NCBI GenBank assembly: GCA_900758315.1
Contig: CAAERF010000283.1
Location: 1 to 27,191, forward strand
Source of the DNA: an uncultured Oscillospiraceae bacterium
GTDB lineage: Bacteria; Bacillota; Clostridia; Oscillospirales; Oscillospiraceae
Direction of reading: 5' to 3'
Length of the DNA stretch: 27,191 nt
The position numbers and the translations under genes were made by a program. The notes under the pieces were generated by a model. The model was not told the origin of the DNA. It worked only from the letters and a program-made list of their open reading frames with translations, and did not search any database. Within the stretch, counting starts at the first letter, position 1; every line of letters begins with the position of its first letter. Of the stretch, positions 14,685 to 21,314 are shown piece by piece.

Positions 14685-15167
14685 ATGGAAACCTGTTGTT
14701 CCGCCTGGCAGGTGGAATTTACCTATCAAGTGGGCGATCTGCTCAACACACCGGAGGTCCAGTCCCTCCAAGCTTACTCTCATCATCACCGCGTCAGCCG
14801 CTATGAGCACGCTCTGCTGGTCTCTCAGCTGGCTTTCCGCGTTGCACGTACCTTCGGGCTGGACTGCCGGGCCGCCGCACGCTGTGGCCTGCTCCACGAC
14901 CTGTACTCCGGAGAAAAGAGCTGTCCCGCCGGGCCCTTCTTCTTCCTGCGCCACGCCTGGAACCATCCCAAGCAGGCCGCAAAAAATGCCCGCGCCCTGA
15001 CCTATCTGACCGGGAAGGAAGAGAACATCATCGAAAGCCACATGTGGCCCATGTGCAAGGCCCTGCCCAGGAGCCGGGAGGCCTGGCTGGTGAATCTGGT
15101 GGACAGCTTTGTGGCCGTGCTGGATATTCTGGGCTGGAACAGCATGATCTTGCAGCCCACCACCTGA
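14685..15167 (+). CDS. Small HD-domain protein
   Basis: 160 residues. HD signature: H42 in SRYEHALLVSQLAF, H71-D72 in GLLHDLYSG, further His in RHAWNHPKQAAKNA and ESHMWPM, and a possible last ligand Asp in LVNLVDSFVAVLDI. A cytoplasmic metal-dependent phosphohydrolase is likely; substrate unknown. It is not closely similar to the HD protein at 974-1555. The ATG is the only start with a ribosome-binding site, AGGAGG at 14670-14675, which is buried in the terminator hairpin at 14639-14684. No separate promoter is visible, so expression may need read-through of that terminator, or melting of the hairpin. It ends before the structured region 15168-15507. Confidence 0.78.
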   Translation: METCCSAWQVEFTYQVGDLLNTPEVQSLQAYSHHHRVSRYEHALLVSQLAFRVARTFGLDCRAAARCGLLHDLYSGEKSCPAGPFFFLRHAWNHPKQAAKNARALTYLTGKEENIIESHMWPMCKALPRSREAWLVNLVDSFVAVLDILGWNSMILQPTT

Positions 15168-15212
15168 GCGGATCCCTGTCCTTTGGTACAAAATCCCGAA
15201 TGGATTGGCTGT

Positions 15213-15252
15213 TTGGGGCATTTTTGTGAAAAGGTTCACAAAAATGCCCCAA
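15213..15252. repeat. Perfect 18-bp inverted repeat next to a promoter
   Basis: The arms 15213-15230 and 15235-15252 are exact reverse complements with an AAGG loop (left arm starts TTGGGGCATTTTTGTGAA). No T-run follows on either strand, though T5 lies inside the stem. It ends 5 bp before the -35 box at 15258. It may terminate the HD gene or be a protein-binding operator. Confidence 0.7.
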
Positions 15253-15257
15253 CTGAC

Positions 15258-15285
15258 TTGACACTGCCAGGAAATGGGGTATACT
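15258..15285 (+). promoter_or_regulatory. Near-consensus sigma-A promoter in an intergenic region
   Basis: TTGACA (15258-15263), 16 bp, TATACT (15280-15285). A perfect -35 and a five-of-six -10. No plus-strand protein gene follows; the transcript, starting near 15292, would run into the structured segment and terminator at 15317-15363. Confidence 0.8.
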
Positions 15286-15291
15286 AGGTAA

Positions 15292-15363
15292 CATAAGACG
15301 GTAACACCGTTCTTTTGTTCCGGCTTTTGTGTAACGCTTCGCGAACAGGCCGGGACCTTTTTT
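15292..15363 (+). ncRNA. Candidate small structured RNA, family not recognised
   Basis: Predicted from the promoter at 15258-15285 and the terminator at 15317-15363. The segment starts with a short hairpin, ACGGT/ACCGT (15298-15302/15306-15310), and ends with a terminator whose outer stem GTTCCGGC/GCCGGGAC (15317-15324/15349-15356) encloses CGC/GCG and is followed by T6 (15358-15363). Some transcripts may read on through 15364-15449 to the hairpin at 15450-15481, making an RNA of about 190 nt. AACATA (15290-15295) can pair with TATGTT further on (about 15366). There is no convincing reading frame. I compared it by eye with tmRNA, SRP RNA, RNase P RNA and common riboswitches and found no match; a 6S-like RNA cannot be excluded. 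Confidence 0.5.
15317..15363 (+). terminator. Intrinsic terminator of the candidate small RNA
   Basis: GTTCCGGC (15317-15324) pairs with GCCGGGAC (15349-15356; one G-T pair), with internal CGC/GCG, followed by C and T6. It points in the plus direction, matching the promoter at 15258. Confidence 0.75.
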
Positions 15364-15449
15364 CATATGTTGGCTTTCATTTCCTCCGGGCACGGATACC
15401 TAGGCGAGTGGGTTCCGCTTCGGATGAGATGTGGTTCAAATGTCTAAGG

Positions 15450-15481
15450 AAAAGTGCGTTTCCCAACCGAAACGCACTTTT
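15450..15481. terminator. Bidirectional terminator between the RNA locus and thiT
   Basis: AAAAGTGCGTTTC (15450-15462) pairs perfectly with GAAACGCACTTTT (15469-15481), 6-nt loop. The stem ends in T4 in both directions. It lies 26 bp beyond the thiT stop, so it can end thiT transcripts from the minus strand and the small-RNA transcript from the plus strand. Confidence 0.7.
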
Positions 15482-15507
15482 CTGTCTGTCGGAACAACCG
15501 CAGTTTC

Positions 15508-16080
15508 TCAGCGCTGGAGATCCTGTCCCAGCAGGTACTTCCGCATGGGCACGTACAGGACTGCGAACACCACCAGGCAGGCCACCATGTCGATGAGCAT
15601 GTAGCTGCCGTTGTACAGGGCGGAGTAGAACCAGGGCGTGGTCATGGTCATGCCGAAGAACTCATCGGGCATGTACTCGGCCCAGATGGTGGCGCCCACC
15701 ACCCAGTGGACCAGGAACCGGGCCACCGAACCGATGACGGTGCCCACAAAGACGCCCCACTTCTTTCCGGCGCAGAGACCGGCCAGGCCCAGCACGCCGA
15801 AGGCGATGATGTAGTCACCCAGCATGGACTGCCAGCCGATGGCGAAACCGCCGTCCAGCAGCAGCTGCAAAATACCGAAGACGAAGGAACAGAGCAGGCC
15901 GTCCTTCAGTCCCCAGCGGACCGCAAAGAAGAAGATGGGGAGCATGGACAGGGTGATGGAACCGCCCTGGGGCAGTTCGTAGAGCTTCAGATAGCCCAGA
16001 ATCTGGGCCAGCGCCACCATAACGGCCCCTTCGCAGAGGGCCCGGAGCGCCAGATGCGTTTTGTTGGTTTGTGCTGCCAT
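15508..16080 (-). CDS. thiT: Thiamine ECF transporter S component ThiT
   Basis: 190 residues, six hydrophobic helices. ThiT binds thiamine in the membrane and works with the shared EcfA/A'/T energising module, which is not encoded in this window. Sequence marks are the N-terminal ALCEGAVMVALAQILGYLKLYELPQGGSITLSMLPIFFFAVRWG split over the first two helices, LLLDGGFAIGWQSMLGDYIIAFG, and YNGSYMLIDMVACLVV near the end, where the family keeps residues contacting thiamine. The ATG at 16080 follows AAGGAGGT at 9 nt; the longer open frame runs into the riboswitch terminator. The TPP riboswitch upstream strongly supports thiamine as substrate. Single-gene unit with its own promoter and terminator. 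Confidence 0.92.
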   Translation of the reverse strand: MAAQTNKTHLALRALCEGAVMVALAQILGYLKLYELPQGGSITLSMLPIFFFAVRWGLKDGLLCSFVFGILQLLLDGGFAIGWQSMLGDYIIAFGVLGLAGLCAGKKWGVFVGTVIGSVARFLVHWVVGATIWAEYMPDEFFGMTMTTPWFYSALYNGSYMLIDMVACLVVFAVLYVPMRKYLLGQDLQR

Positions 16081-16116
16081 AGTAAAAATACCTCCTTGTC
16101 GTGTTGGGTGCAGCCG

Positions 16117-16147
16117 AAAAAAGCGCCGTCTCAAAAAGAGCGGCGCC
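16117..16147 (-). terminator. Expression-platform terminator of the TPP riboswitch
   Basis: On the minus strand a GC-rich stem (16138-16146 with 16123-16132, one bulge at 16129, T5 loop) is followed by T6 (16117-16122). A second perfect stem, TGAAACAGG/CCTGTTTCA (16166-16174/16176-16184), lies between it and the aptamer. This fits transcription termination when TPP is bound. Confidence 0.8.
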
Positions 16148-16188
16148 GTTGTTTGGATGTCGTGATGAAACAGGTCCTGTTTCACCGT

Positions 16189-16293
16189 GAATCCACTTCC
16201 TACGCCGGCATAACCCGGATCAGGTTCTAGGGTGCTCAGAGCTGCCTTTCGCTCCGATCTCAGCCGCGGATGCCCGCAGCGCCCCTGTGATTC
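16189..16293 (-). promoter_or_regulatory. TPP riboswitch (THI element) controlling thiT
   Basis: Minus strand: the helix strand GAATCAC (16287-16293) pairs with GTGGATTC (16189-16196, one bulge) to close the aptamer. Inside are GGCTGAGATCGG with the conserved CTGAGA, then AGCACCCTAGAACCTGATC with the conserved ACCTGATC, then GGGTTATGCCGGCGTAGG. These are the hallmark segments of a thiamine pyrophosphate aptamer. A terminator follows, so high TPP should switch thiT off. Confidence 0.95.
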
Positions 16294-16317
16294 TGTTCAG
16301 CCTCTCGGCTTTTTCTT

Positions 16318-16346
16318 ATGCTATCGCCTTTTCCCGCCCTTGTCAA
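16318..16346 (-). promoter_or_regulatory. Sigma-A promoter of the thiT riboswitch transcript
   Basis: Minus strand TTGACA (16341-16346), 17 bp, TAGCAT (16318-16323). Start near 16311, about 18 nt before the aptamer. A 14-bp palindrome, CGGAACATGTTCCG (16364-16377), lies 17 bp further upstream. Confidence 0.85.
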
Positions 16347-16382
16347 GGGAATTGTGCCGGTTCCGGAACATGTTCCGTGGTC

Positions 16383-16411
16383 AAAAAAAGCCCCAGACCG
16401 AGGTCCGGGGC
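16383..16411 (-). terminator. Terminator of the P-loop ATPase gene
   Basis: Minus strand GCCCCGGACC-TC-GGTCTGGGGC (16411 down to 16390, one G-T pair) followed by T7 (16383-16389). It lies 21 bp after the stop codon. Confidence 0.9.
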
Positions 16412-16431
16412 AGTCGCATATGGGTTTTCAA

Positions 16432-16842
16432 TCAGGTGTACTTCTTGATGCCGTCCGCAGCCAGCTGGGCCTTTGCGGACATGGTGATGGTGAATTTGAT
16501 CCGGTTTTTCTCGCTGAAGTCCTCCAGCCAGTCCAGGAACCGCTCCACCTGTTCCTCGTCGTCACAGCGGATAATCTTGGTCAGGTTGTCAATAAAGACG
16601 TGGGTAATATCATAGTTGCCTGCATAGATGCCGGACAGGAAGCCCTGAAACACCTCATAGGTGGGCAGTGTGTACTCGTTTGAGGCGATCAGACGAATGT
16701 TGTAGTCGATATCGTAGGTCAGTTCCTTCTTCGGTTCGATGCAAACCACGTTGCCGTGTTCCGTCTGTACGGCCGCATTGGCCAGGTCAATCAGCTGCTT
16801 GGTCTTCCCGGAGCCTGTGTCATCCATGATGACTCTTACCAT
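16432..16842 (-). CDS. Small P-loop ATPase of unknown function
   Basis: 136 residues. The P-loop is at the very N-terminus: MVRVIMDDTGSGKTKQLIDL, where GSGKT is normal but the first position of GxxxxGKT is Asp (DDTGSGKT). A Walker-B-like strand reads THVFIDNLT near residue 85. The rest, including VVCIEPKKELTYDIDYNIRLIAS and FLDWLEDFSEKNRIKFTITMSA, looks like a minimal RecA-type ATPase fold with no extra domain. Similar short proteins have been labelled PilT-like in clostridial genomes from P-loop resemblance only (recalled, not checked); no pilus genes are near. ATG follows AAAGGAG at 9 nt. It has its own promoter (16900-16928) and terminator. Confidence 0.7.
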   Translation of the reverse strand: MVRVIMDDTGSGKTKQLIDLANAAVQTEHGNVVCIEPKKELTYDIDYNIRLIASNEYTLPTYEVFQGFLSGIYAGNYDITHVFIDNLTKIIRCDDEEQVERFLDWLEDFSEKNRIKFTITMSAKAQLAADGIKKYT

Positions 16843-16899
16843 GATTCGTCACTCCTTTTTCCGCTTACCCCTGTTGACGTGGGGCTTTTTTGTACCTCT

Positions 16900-16928
16900 A
16901 CTCTACCATATCGTACTGAAATTATCAA
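16900..16928 (-). promoter_or_regulatory. Sigma-A promoter of the P-loop ATPase gene
   Basis: Minus strand TTGATA (16923-16928), 17 bp, TAGAGT (16900-16905). It lies just after the pgi stop, so the gene is transcribed on its own; no pgi terminator is seen in the 38 bp between. Confidence 0.7.
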
Positions 16929-16966
16929 TATTGTATTCCATGAATTTTCCGTAAATCTCCGGCAGC

Positions 16967-18304
16967 TCAGCCCTTCCGCAGCCGTCCGTTCAGCTCCGCT
17001 CCCAGGGCCTCGTAGCCGGGCTTGCCCAGCAGGCCAAACATGTTCTTCTTGTAGGCCTCCACGCCGGGCTGGTCAAAGGGATTCACCCCCAGCAGATAGC
17101 CGGACAGGCCGCAGGCCAGCTCAAAGAAGTAGATCAGCTGTCCCACGTGGTAGGCGTCCACCGTCTCCACCTGGATCACCAGATTGGGCACGCCACCGTC
17201 CACATGGGCCAATCGGGTGCCCAGCATGGCCTGATCGCAGACAAATTTCAGGTCTTTTCCCGTCAAAAAATTCAGTCCGTCCAGATTGTCGGCATCCTCG
17301 CCGATGACCACGCGGCCCCGGGGCCGCTGGAAGTCCACGATGGTCTCAAAGAGCATCCGCTCGCCCTCCTGGATGTACTGGCCCATGGAGTGGAGATCGG
17401 CGGTGAGCTCTACGCTGGCCGGGAAAATGCCCCGTCCCTGCTTGCCCTCGCTCTCGCCGTAGAGCTGCTTCCACCACTCGCCCATAAAGCGGAAGGCGGG
17501 CTCATAGCAGCCTAAAATCTCGATCTTTTTACCCGCTTTGTACAGGGCGTTCCGGGCCCCGGCGTAGCGCCAGACCGGGTTGTCCATACTGTCCTGGCCA
17601 AAGGATACCAGCCCGTCGGCAGCGCCCGCCATCAGCGCCGTAATATCCACGCCCGCCACCGCGATGGGCAGCAGTCCCACGGCCGTGAGCACCGAGTAAC
17701 GGCCTCCCACGTTGTCGGGCACCACGAAGGTCTCATAGCCCTCGGCGTCCGCCAAAGTTTTCAGCGCGCCGCGGCTCCGGTCTGTGGTGGCGTAGATCCG
17801 CCGGGCCGCCTCTTCCTTGCCGTACTTCCGCTCCAGCGCCGCCCGGAAAATCCGGAAGGCGATGGCCGGTTCCGTAGTAGTGCCCGACTTGGAGATCACG
17901 TTGATGGAAAAGTCCCGGTCCCCGATCAGCTCCAGCGTCTCCAGCACTGCGTCGGTGGACAGGGTGTTACCGGTGAAGTACAGGTCCGGCGTGTCCTTCT
18001 GCCTGAGGTTGTAGTTGGGGCTCTGGAGCAGCTCCACCACCGCCCGGGCACCCAGATAGCTGCCGCCGATGCCGATGACCACCAGCACCTGGGAATCCTC
18101 TTGAATCTTTTTCGCCGCCTGTTGGATGCGGGCAAATTCCGCCCGGTCATAGGCCACCGGCAGTCGGACCCAGCCCAGAAAGTCCTTTCCCGCGCCGGTG
18201 CCCTTTTGCAGGGTCTCCCAGGCCACCTTCAGACGAGGTACCATCGTGGTCATCTGTTCCCTGGATATGGTGTTGTAAATGGATGTGTCATCGACTCGGA
18301 TCAT
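16967..18304 (-). CDS. pgi: Glucose-6-phosphate isomerase
   Basis: 445 residues, the length of the short Firmicutes Pgi type. It interconverts glucose 6-phosphate and fructose 6-phosphate in glycolysis. Motifs: [19 protein letters not shown] and [18 protein letters not shown] (phosphate binding), the family signature at [52 protein letters not shown] with the catalytic His, and [10 protein letters not shown] with the C-terminal Lys. ATG at 18304 follows GAGGAGG at about 8 nt. Transcribed alone from the promoter at 18347-18375. Confidence 0.97.
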   Translation of the reverse strand: MIRVDDTSIYNTISREQMTTMVPRLKVAWETLQKGTGAGKDFLGWVRLPVAYDRAEFARIQQAAKKIQEDSQVLVVIGIGGSYLGARAVVELLQSPNYNLRQKDTPDLYFTGNTLSTDAVLETLELIGDRDFSINVISKSGTTTEPAIAFRIFRAALERKYGKEEAARRIYATTDRSRGALKTLADAEGYETFVVPDNVGGRYSVLTAVGLLPIAVAGVDITALMAGAADGLVSFGQDSMDNPVWRYAGARNALYKAGKKIEILGCYEPAFRFMGEWWKQLYGESEGKQGRGIFPASVELTADLHSMGQYIQEGERMLFETIVDFQRPRGRVVIGEDADNLDGLNFLTGKDLKFVCDQAMLGTRLAHVDGGVPNLVIQVETVDAYHVGQLIYFFELACGLSGYLLGVNPFDQPGVEAYKKNMFGLLGKPGYEALGAELNGRLRKG

Positions 18305-18346
18305 GCCGCATTCCTCCTCTTTCGGCGGATCTAGTTTCCTATGTAA

Positions 18347-18375
18347 ACTTTACCATTCTCCAGTGGAAAAAACAA
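18347..18375 (-). promoter_or_regulatory. Probable sigma-A promoter of pgi
   Basis: Minus strand TTGTTT (18370-18375), 17 bp, TAAAGT (18347-18352). Boxes are moderate but spacing is optimal and the position fits. Confidence 0.5.
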
Positions 18376-18399
18376 CGCCTTTTTCGCCTTAATCAAAAC

Positions 18400-18428
18400 A
18401 GAGGAGCCGACCGTTTGTCGGCTCCTCT
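18400..18428 (-). terminator. Terminator of dacF
   Basis: AGAGGAGCCGAC (18400-18411) and GTCGGCTCCTCT (18417-18428) form a perfect 12-bp stem with a 5-nt loop. On the minus strand it is followed by GTTTTG, so the T-run is short but the stem is strong. Confidence 0.75.
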
Positions 18429-18472
18429 TCCACCTGGCAATCAACAGGCGCACAGCGCAGAGATCCACCCAT

Positions 18473-19630
18473 TCACGTCCGTCCGGTGGCCATGCGCTCC
18501 CACATATTGCTGAACATGCCGGAGAAGGTCAGGCGCGGCACTTCCTCCTGGGCCACCAGCGGAATCCGGCGCACTTCCTTACCGTCCACCGAGACCACCA
18601 GCTGTCCCACCTCAGCGCCCTGGGCCACCGGCGCCTGCACGCTGTCCGCCAGCTCCACCTCTGTGGTGACACTGCTCAGCTGCTCCTTCTTCACCAGCAG
18701 CTTTCCCACCTCGGCCAGGCCGACCTTCACCGTATCCGCCTCGCCCATCTTGACCTCCAGGTCCGGCAGCGGCTCCTTAGGCGTCACATCCGCCAGGGCG
18801 TAAGCGCCAAAGCCGTAGTTCAGCAGGGCCTTTGCGCTGTCAAAGCGCTCCTTGGACGTGGTACTGCCCAGCACCACCGCCACCAGCTCCATGTCATCCC
18901 GGATAGCTGAGGCGGAGATACAGAATCCGGCGTTGGCTGTGAAGCCGGTTTTCAGACCGGTAGCACCCTCATAGTAGTAAATCAGCTTGTTGGTGTTGGC
19001 CAGCTGGAACTCTCCGTCCCGGATGGTGTCCATCCAGGTACCCGTGTACTCCCGGATCAGGTCGTGCTTCAGCAGCTGACAGCTCATCACAGCGATGTCA
19101 TAGGCACTGGTCACATGCCCTTCCTCCGGCAAACCGTTGCAGTTGCAGAAGTGGGTGTCCTTCATCCCCAGCTCCGCCGCACGCTGGTTCATCTTATCCA
19201 CAAAGGCCTGCTCACTGCCGGCCACGTACTCCGCCAGCGCCACCGCCGCGTCATTTCCCGACGCCACTGCCACCGCTTTGAGCAGGTCGTGGACTGACAT
19301 CTGCTCCCCTTCCTCCAGGTACACCTGGCTGCCGCCCATGGAGGCGGCGTGGGCAGAACAGGTCACCTTGTCGTCCAGGGAAATCTGCCCGGAGTCAATG
19401 GCCTCTGCCACCAGCAACATGGTCATCACCTTGGTCACCGAGGCCGGCTCCATCTTCTCATGCTCGGCCTGCTGGTAGAGCACCGTTCCGGTCTCCCGCT
19501 CCACCAAAATGACGCTTTTGGCCGCAACCTCTACGCCGGAGCTCTTCACCTTCTCCTCAGCGGCAAAGGCAGTGGGGATCCCCTGCCAGAGCAGACACAG
19601 GGCCAGTGCCGCGGTCAATATACGTTTCAT
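18473..19630 (-). CDS. dacF: D-alanyl-D-alanine carboxypeptidase (DacF/PBP5 type)
   Basis: 385 residues. Signal peptide MKRILTAALALCLLWQGIP...AFA, cleavage near residue 24. All three active-site motifs of a low-molecular-mass penicillin-binding protein are present: S64-V-T-K67 (PASVTK), S124-G-N126 (VASGND) and K227-T-G229 (GLKTGFT). A PBP5-type C-terminal beta domain follows from about 285, and the tail FSGMFSNMWERMATGRT can form an amphipathic membrane anchor. It removes the terminal D-Ala from peptidoglycan pentapeptides. DacF is a sporulation enzyme in Bacillus, DacA vegetative; the sequence alone does not separate them, so the symbol is tentative. ATG follows GGGAGG at 8 nt; a -10-like TATAGT exists upstream but no good -35. 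Confidence 0.92.
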   Translation of the reverse strand: MKRILTAALALCLLWQGIPTAFAAEEKVKSSGVEVAAKSVILVERETGTVLYQQAEHEKMEPASVTKVMTMLLVAEAIDSGQISLDDKVTCSAHAASMGGSQVYLEEGEQMSVHDLLKAVAVASGNDAAVALAEYVAGSEQAFVDKMNQRAAELGMKDTHFCNCNGLPEEGHVTSAYDIAVMSCQLLKHDLIREYTGTWMDTIRDGEFQLANTNKLIYYYEGATGLKTGFTANAGFCISASAIRDDMELVAVVLGSTTSKERFDSAKALLNYGFGAYALADVTPKEPLPDLEVKMGEADTVKVGLAEVGKLLVKKEQLSSVTTEVELADSVQAPVAQGAEVGQLVVSVDGKEVRRIPLVAQEEVPRLTFSGMFSNMWERMATGRT

Positions 19631-19745
19631 CTTGCCTTCCTCCCATCAACGGCTCTTCCCCTTCAGTTTATGGAAATCAGGACAGACTATACTCAGATTT
19701 TTGGATGATGCCGCGCTTTTCCCGGGAAATTTCCGCTGTGCCCGC

Positions 19746-19777
19746 AAAAAGCGGCAGTCTGCTCTCACAAACTGCCG
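19746..19777 (-). terminator. Terminator of the YwaF-like gene
   Basis: Minus strand CGGCAGT (19777-19771) pairs with ACTGCCG (19758-19752) and is followed by C and T5 (19750-19746). It lies 17 bp past the stop codon. Confidence 0.75.
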
Positions 19778-19793
19778 TTAAAGCTGTTTTCTT

Positions 19794-20516
19794 TTATTCC
19801 TCCCGTTGATGCCGCCAAGGAAGCAGCAGCACCACCATCACCGCCACCGCCAGCAGGGCATAGGCGGGCAGATACCAGGTGGGCCCGACCAGATCCAGGA
19901 GCAAAGTCAGCGGAGAGTTGGGAGACGCGGTGTTCAGGAAGAAGTAGTTGGTGCCATAGGTCCGGTTGAACAGCCAGATGGGCGGCGTGATCACCGCCAG
20001 GAACACCAGTGGCTTCCAGATCGCGGACAGCCGGGGCCGGATGGTCCCCGACGCCAGCTGGAGTACCGGGAAGAGAATCAACAGGCCGTGTCCCACAAAG
20101 CTGCTCAGGTTCATAAAGTTCCACATGGGGTAGACCGACCAGTCCGGGAACACCAGCGCTGCCACCGCGCCGGGCAGGCAGAGGGTATAGATCACCTGGC
20201 CCAACCAGTCCCAGTTCCACCGGGAGAAGAGCAGGTACAGGAACGGCGCCAGCTCACACAGGTGTAGGGGCAGGCTGTACACGGTCAGATGTCCGGTCAG
20301 GGCCAGTATCCCCTTTTCCAGCACCACCAGCAGGCACATCACCAGGGCCAGCGTCCGGGAGAGTTTTCGCTGCCGGTACGCAGGCTGCTGAAGAAAGAGC
20401 ACCGTCAGCAGCAGTACGCCCAGCGCAATGCCGCCCAGCCAGCACAGATGGGCCGTGCCGAAGAGCAAAAATCCCACCTGCTCAGGCAGGTCGCTTTCAT
20501 AGGTAAAAAAATACAC
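19794..20516 (-). CDS. YwaF-like seven-helix membrane protein
   Basis: 240 residues with about seven hydrophobic helices. Marks of the YwaF / TIGR02206 integral membrane family: FLLFGTAHLCWLGGIALG near the start, YSLPLHLCELAPFLYLLF in the middle, and WNFMNLSSFVGHGLLILFPVL. No function is established for this family. It starts with GTG at 20516, preceded by AAAGGGG at about 8 nt; an ATG just upstream is in another frame and stops after eight codons. It lies between the hsp20 terminator and dacF and has its own terminator, but I see no clear promoter in the 75 bp upstream. Confidence 0.75.
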   Translation of the reverse strand: MYFFTYESDLPEQVGFLLFGTAHLCWLGGIALGVLLLTVLFLQQPAYRQRKLSRTLALVMCLLVVLEKGILALTGHLTVYSLPLHLCELAPFLYLLFSRWNWDWLGQVIYTLCLPGAVAALVFPDWSVYPMWNFMNLSSFVGHGLLILFPVLQLASGTIRPRLSAIWKPLVFLAVITPPIWLFNRTYGTNYFFLNTASPNSPLTLLLDLVGPTWYLPAYALLAVAVMVVLLLPWRHQREE

Positions 20517-20591
20517 CTTCCATTCCCCTTTCTCTGACCTACTGCCGTCTTAGGATACCCGGAAACTCCATCCGCTCCTCGTCCCGGAAAG

Positions 20592-20628
20592 AAAAAGCGG
20601 GGCGGTTTACAAAGGTAAAACGCCCCGC
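20592..20628 (-). terminator. Terminator of hsp20
   Basis: Minus strand: GCGGGGCG (20628-20621) and GTAAA-type inner pairs close on CGCCCCGC (20604-20597), followed by T5 (20596-20592). Eleven bases after the hsp20 stop codon. Confidence 0.9.
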
Positions 20629-20639
20629 AGCAGGAAGGT

Positions 20640-21068
20640 TCACTGGATTTCCAGCCTTCTGGATTCCGGTACTGTGGTTCCCTTCTTGGGCATCTCCAGG
20701 GTCAGCACACCGTTTTCATAGGCCGCAGTCACGTGATCGGTGTCCACGCCGGACACGTCAAAGCTTCTGCTGAAGCTGCCGAAGGAGCGTTCACAGCGGA
20801 CGTAGTTGCCCTGCTGATCCTTCTCCTCGTACTGGGAGTGGCGCTGGGCGGAGATGGTCATGGCATCGCCGTTCAGGTCGATGTGAATGTCCTCCTTCTC
20901 CACACCAGGCAGGTCTGCCTTCAGCTCATAGGCCGTGCCGTTGTCCTTGATGTCCATGCTGAAGCCGGCATTGGGATTGGCGCCGAAGAAGGAATTTGCC
21001 ATGTGTTCAAACTCCTGGAAGGGGTCCATCAGAAACTGATTCGGACGAAACGTAGTCATACCAAACAT
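20640..21068 (-). CDS. Small heat-shock protein Hsp20
   Basis: 142 residues, typical for Hsp20. The alpha-crystallin domain spans about 40-135: MDIKDNGTAYELKADLPGVEKEDIHIDL at its start, RSFGSFSRSFDVSGVDTD, and the A-x-x-x-n-G-V-L-t-L motif as AAYENGVLTLEMPK. The C-terminal I-x-I-like anchor is LEIQ. These proteins hold unfolded proteins in large oligomers without ATP. The ATG at 21068 follows TTGGAGG at 7 nt; the upstream extension has no ribosome-binding site. A CIRCE operator and promoter lie about 160-230 bp upstream, giving a long 5' leader. Confidence 0.93.
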   Translation of the reverse strand: MFGMTTFRPNQFLMDPFQEFEHMANSFFGANPNAGFSMDIKDNGTAYELKADLPGVEKEDIHIDLNGDAMTISAQRHSQYEEKDQQGNYVRCERSFGSFSRSFDVSGVDTDHVTAAYENGVLTLEMPKKGTTVPESRRLEIQ

Positions 21069-21231
21069 AAAAATGCCTCCAATGAAAATGAAATTCAATC
21101 CGATTCATTTCTATGCTACGGTGGGTGCGGATTGTACGCCGTCGCACAATAGATTCCGTCATCCGGTATCCCACTGAGACGGGATGGCGGAAAGGGTGAT
21201 CACCTTTTCTATGCTTGTATGATACCGCCTG

Positions 21232-21261
21232 ATTATGAACAAAGCTCGCAAAAAATGTGAA
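21232..21261 (-). promoter_or_regulatory. Probable hsp20 promoter
   Basis: Minus strand TTCACA (21256-21261), 18 bp, CATAAT (21232-21237). The CIRCE site lies 13 bp upstream of the -35. The leader would be about 155 nt and contains a GGTGATCACC-type palindrome near 21197-21206. Confidence 0.5.
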
Positions 21262-21274
21262 CAGGATGTAAATA

Positions 21275-21301
21275 CTGGCACTCCATTTATGCGAGTGCTA
21301 A
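21275..21301 (-). promoter_or_regulatory. CIRCE operator (HrcA-binding site)
   Basis: Minus strand TTAGCACTC, nine bases, GAGTGCCAG. The left arm matches the CIRCE consensus exactly; the right arm matches GAGTGCTAA at seven of nine positions. It lies between the ktrA stop (21315) and the hsp20 promoter, so HrcA repression of hsp20 is expected. Confidence 0.85.
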
Positions 21302-21314
21302 CATTCCCGACCGG

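Noticed and set aside
16364..16377. 14-bp palindrome CGGAACATGTTCCG upstream of the thiT promoter
   Set aside because: Could be an operator, but it is short, single in the parts I scanned, and thiT control is already explained by the riboswitch.
4857..19733. Recurring TTTCCCGGGAAA palindrome (near 4858, 5880, 19722; a near copy at 6428)
   Set aside because: Two copies lie inside coding sequence where the codons explain them, and CCCGGG is frequent in this GC-rich DNA; no placement rule is apparent.
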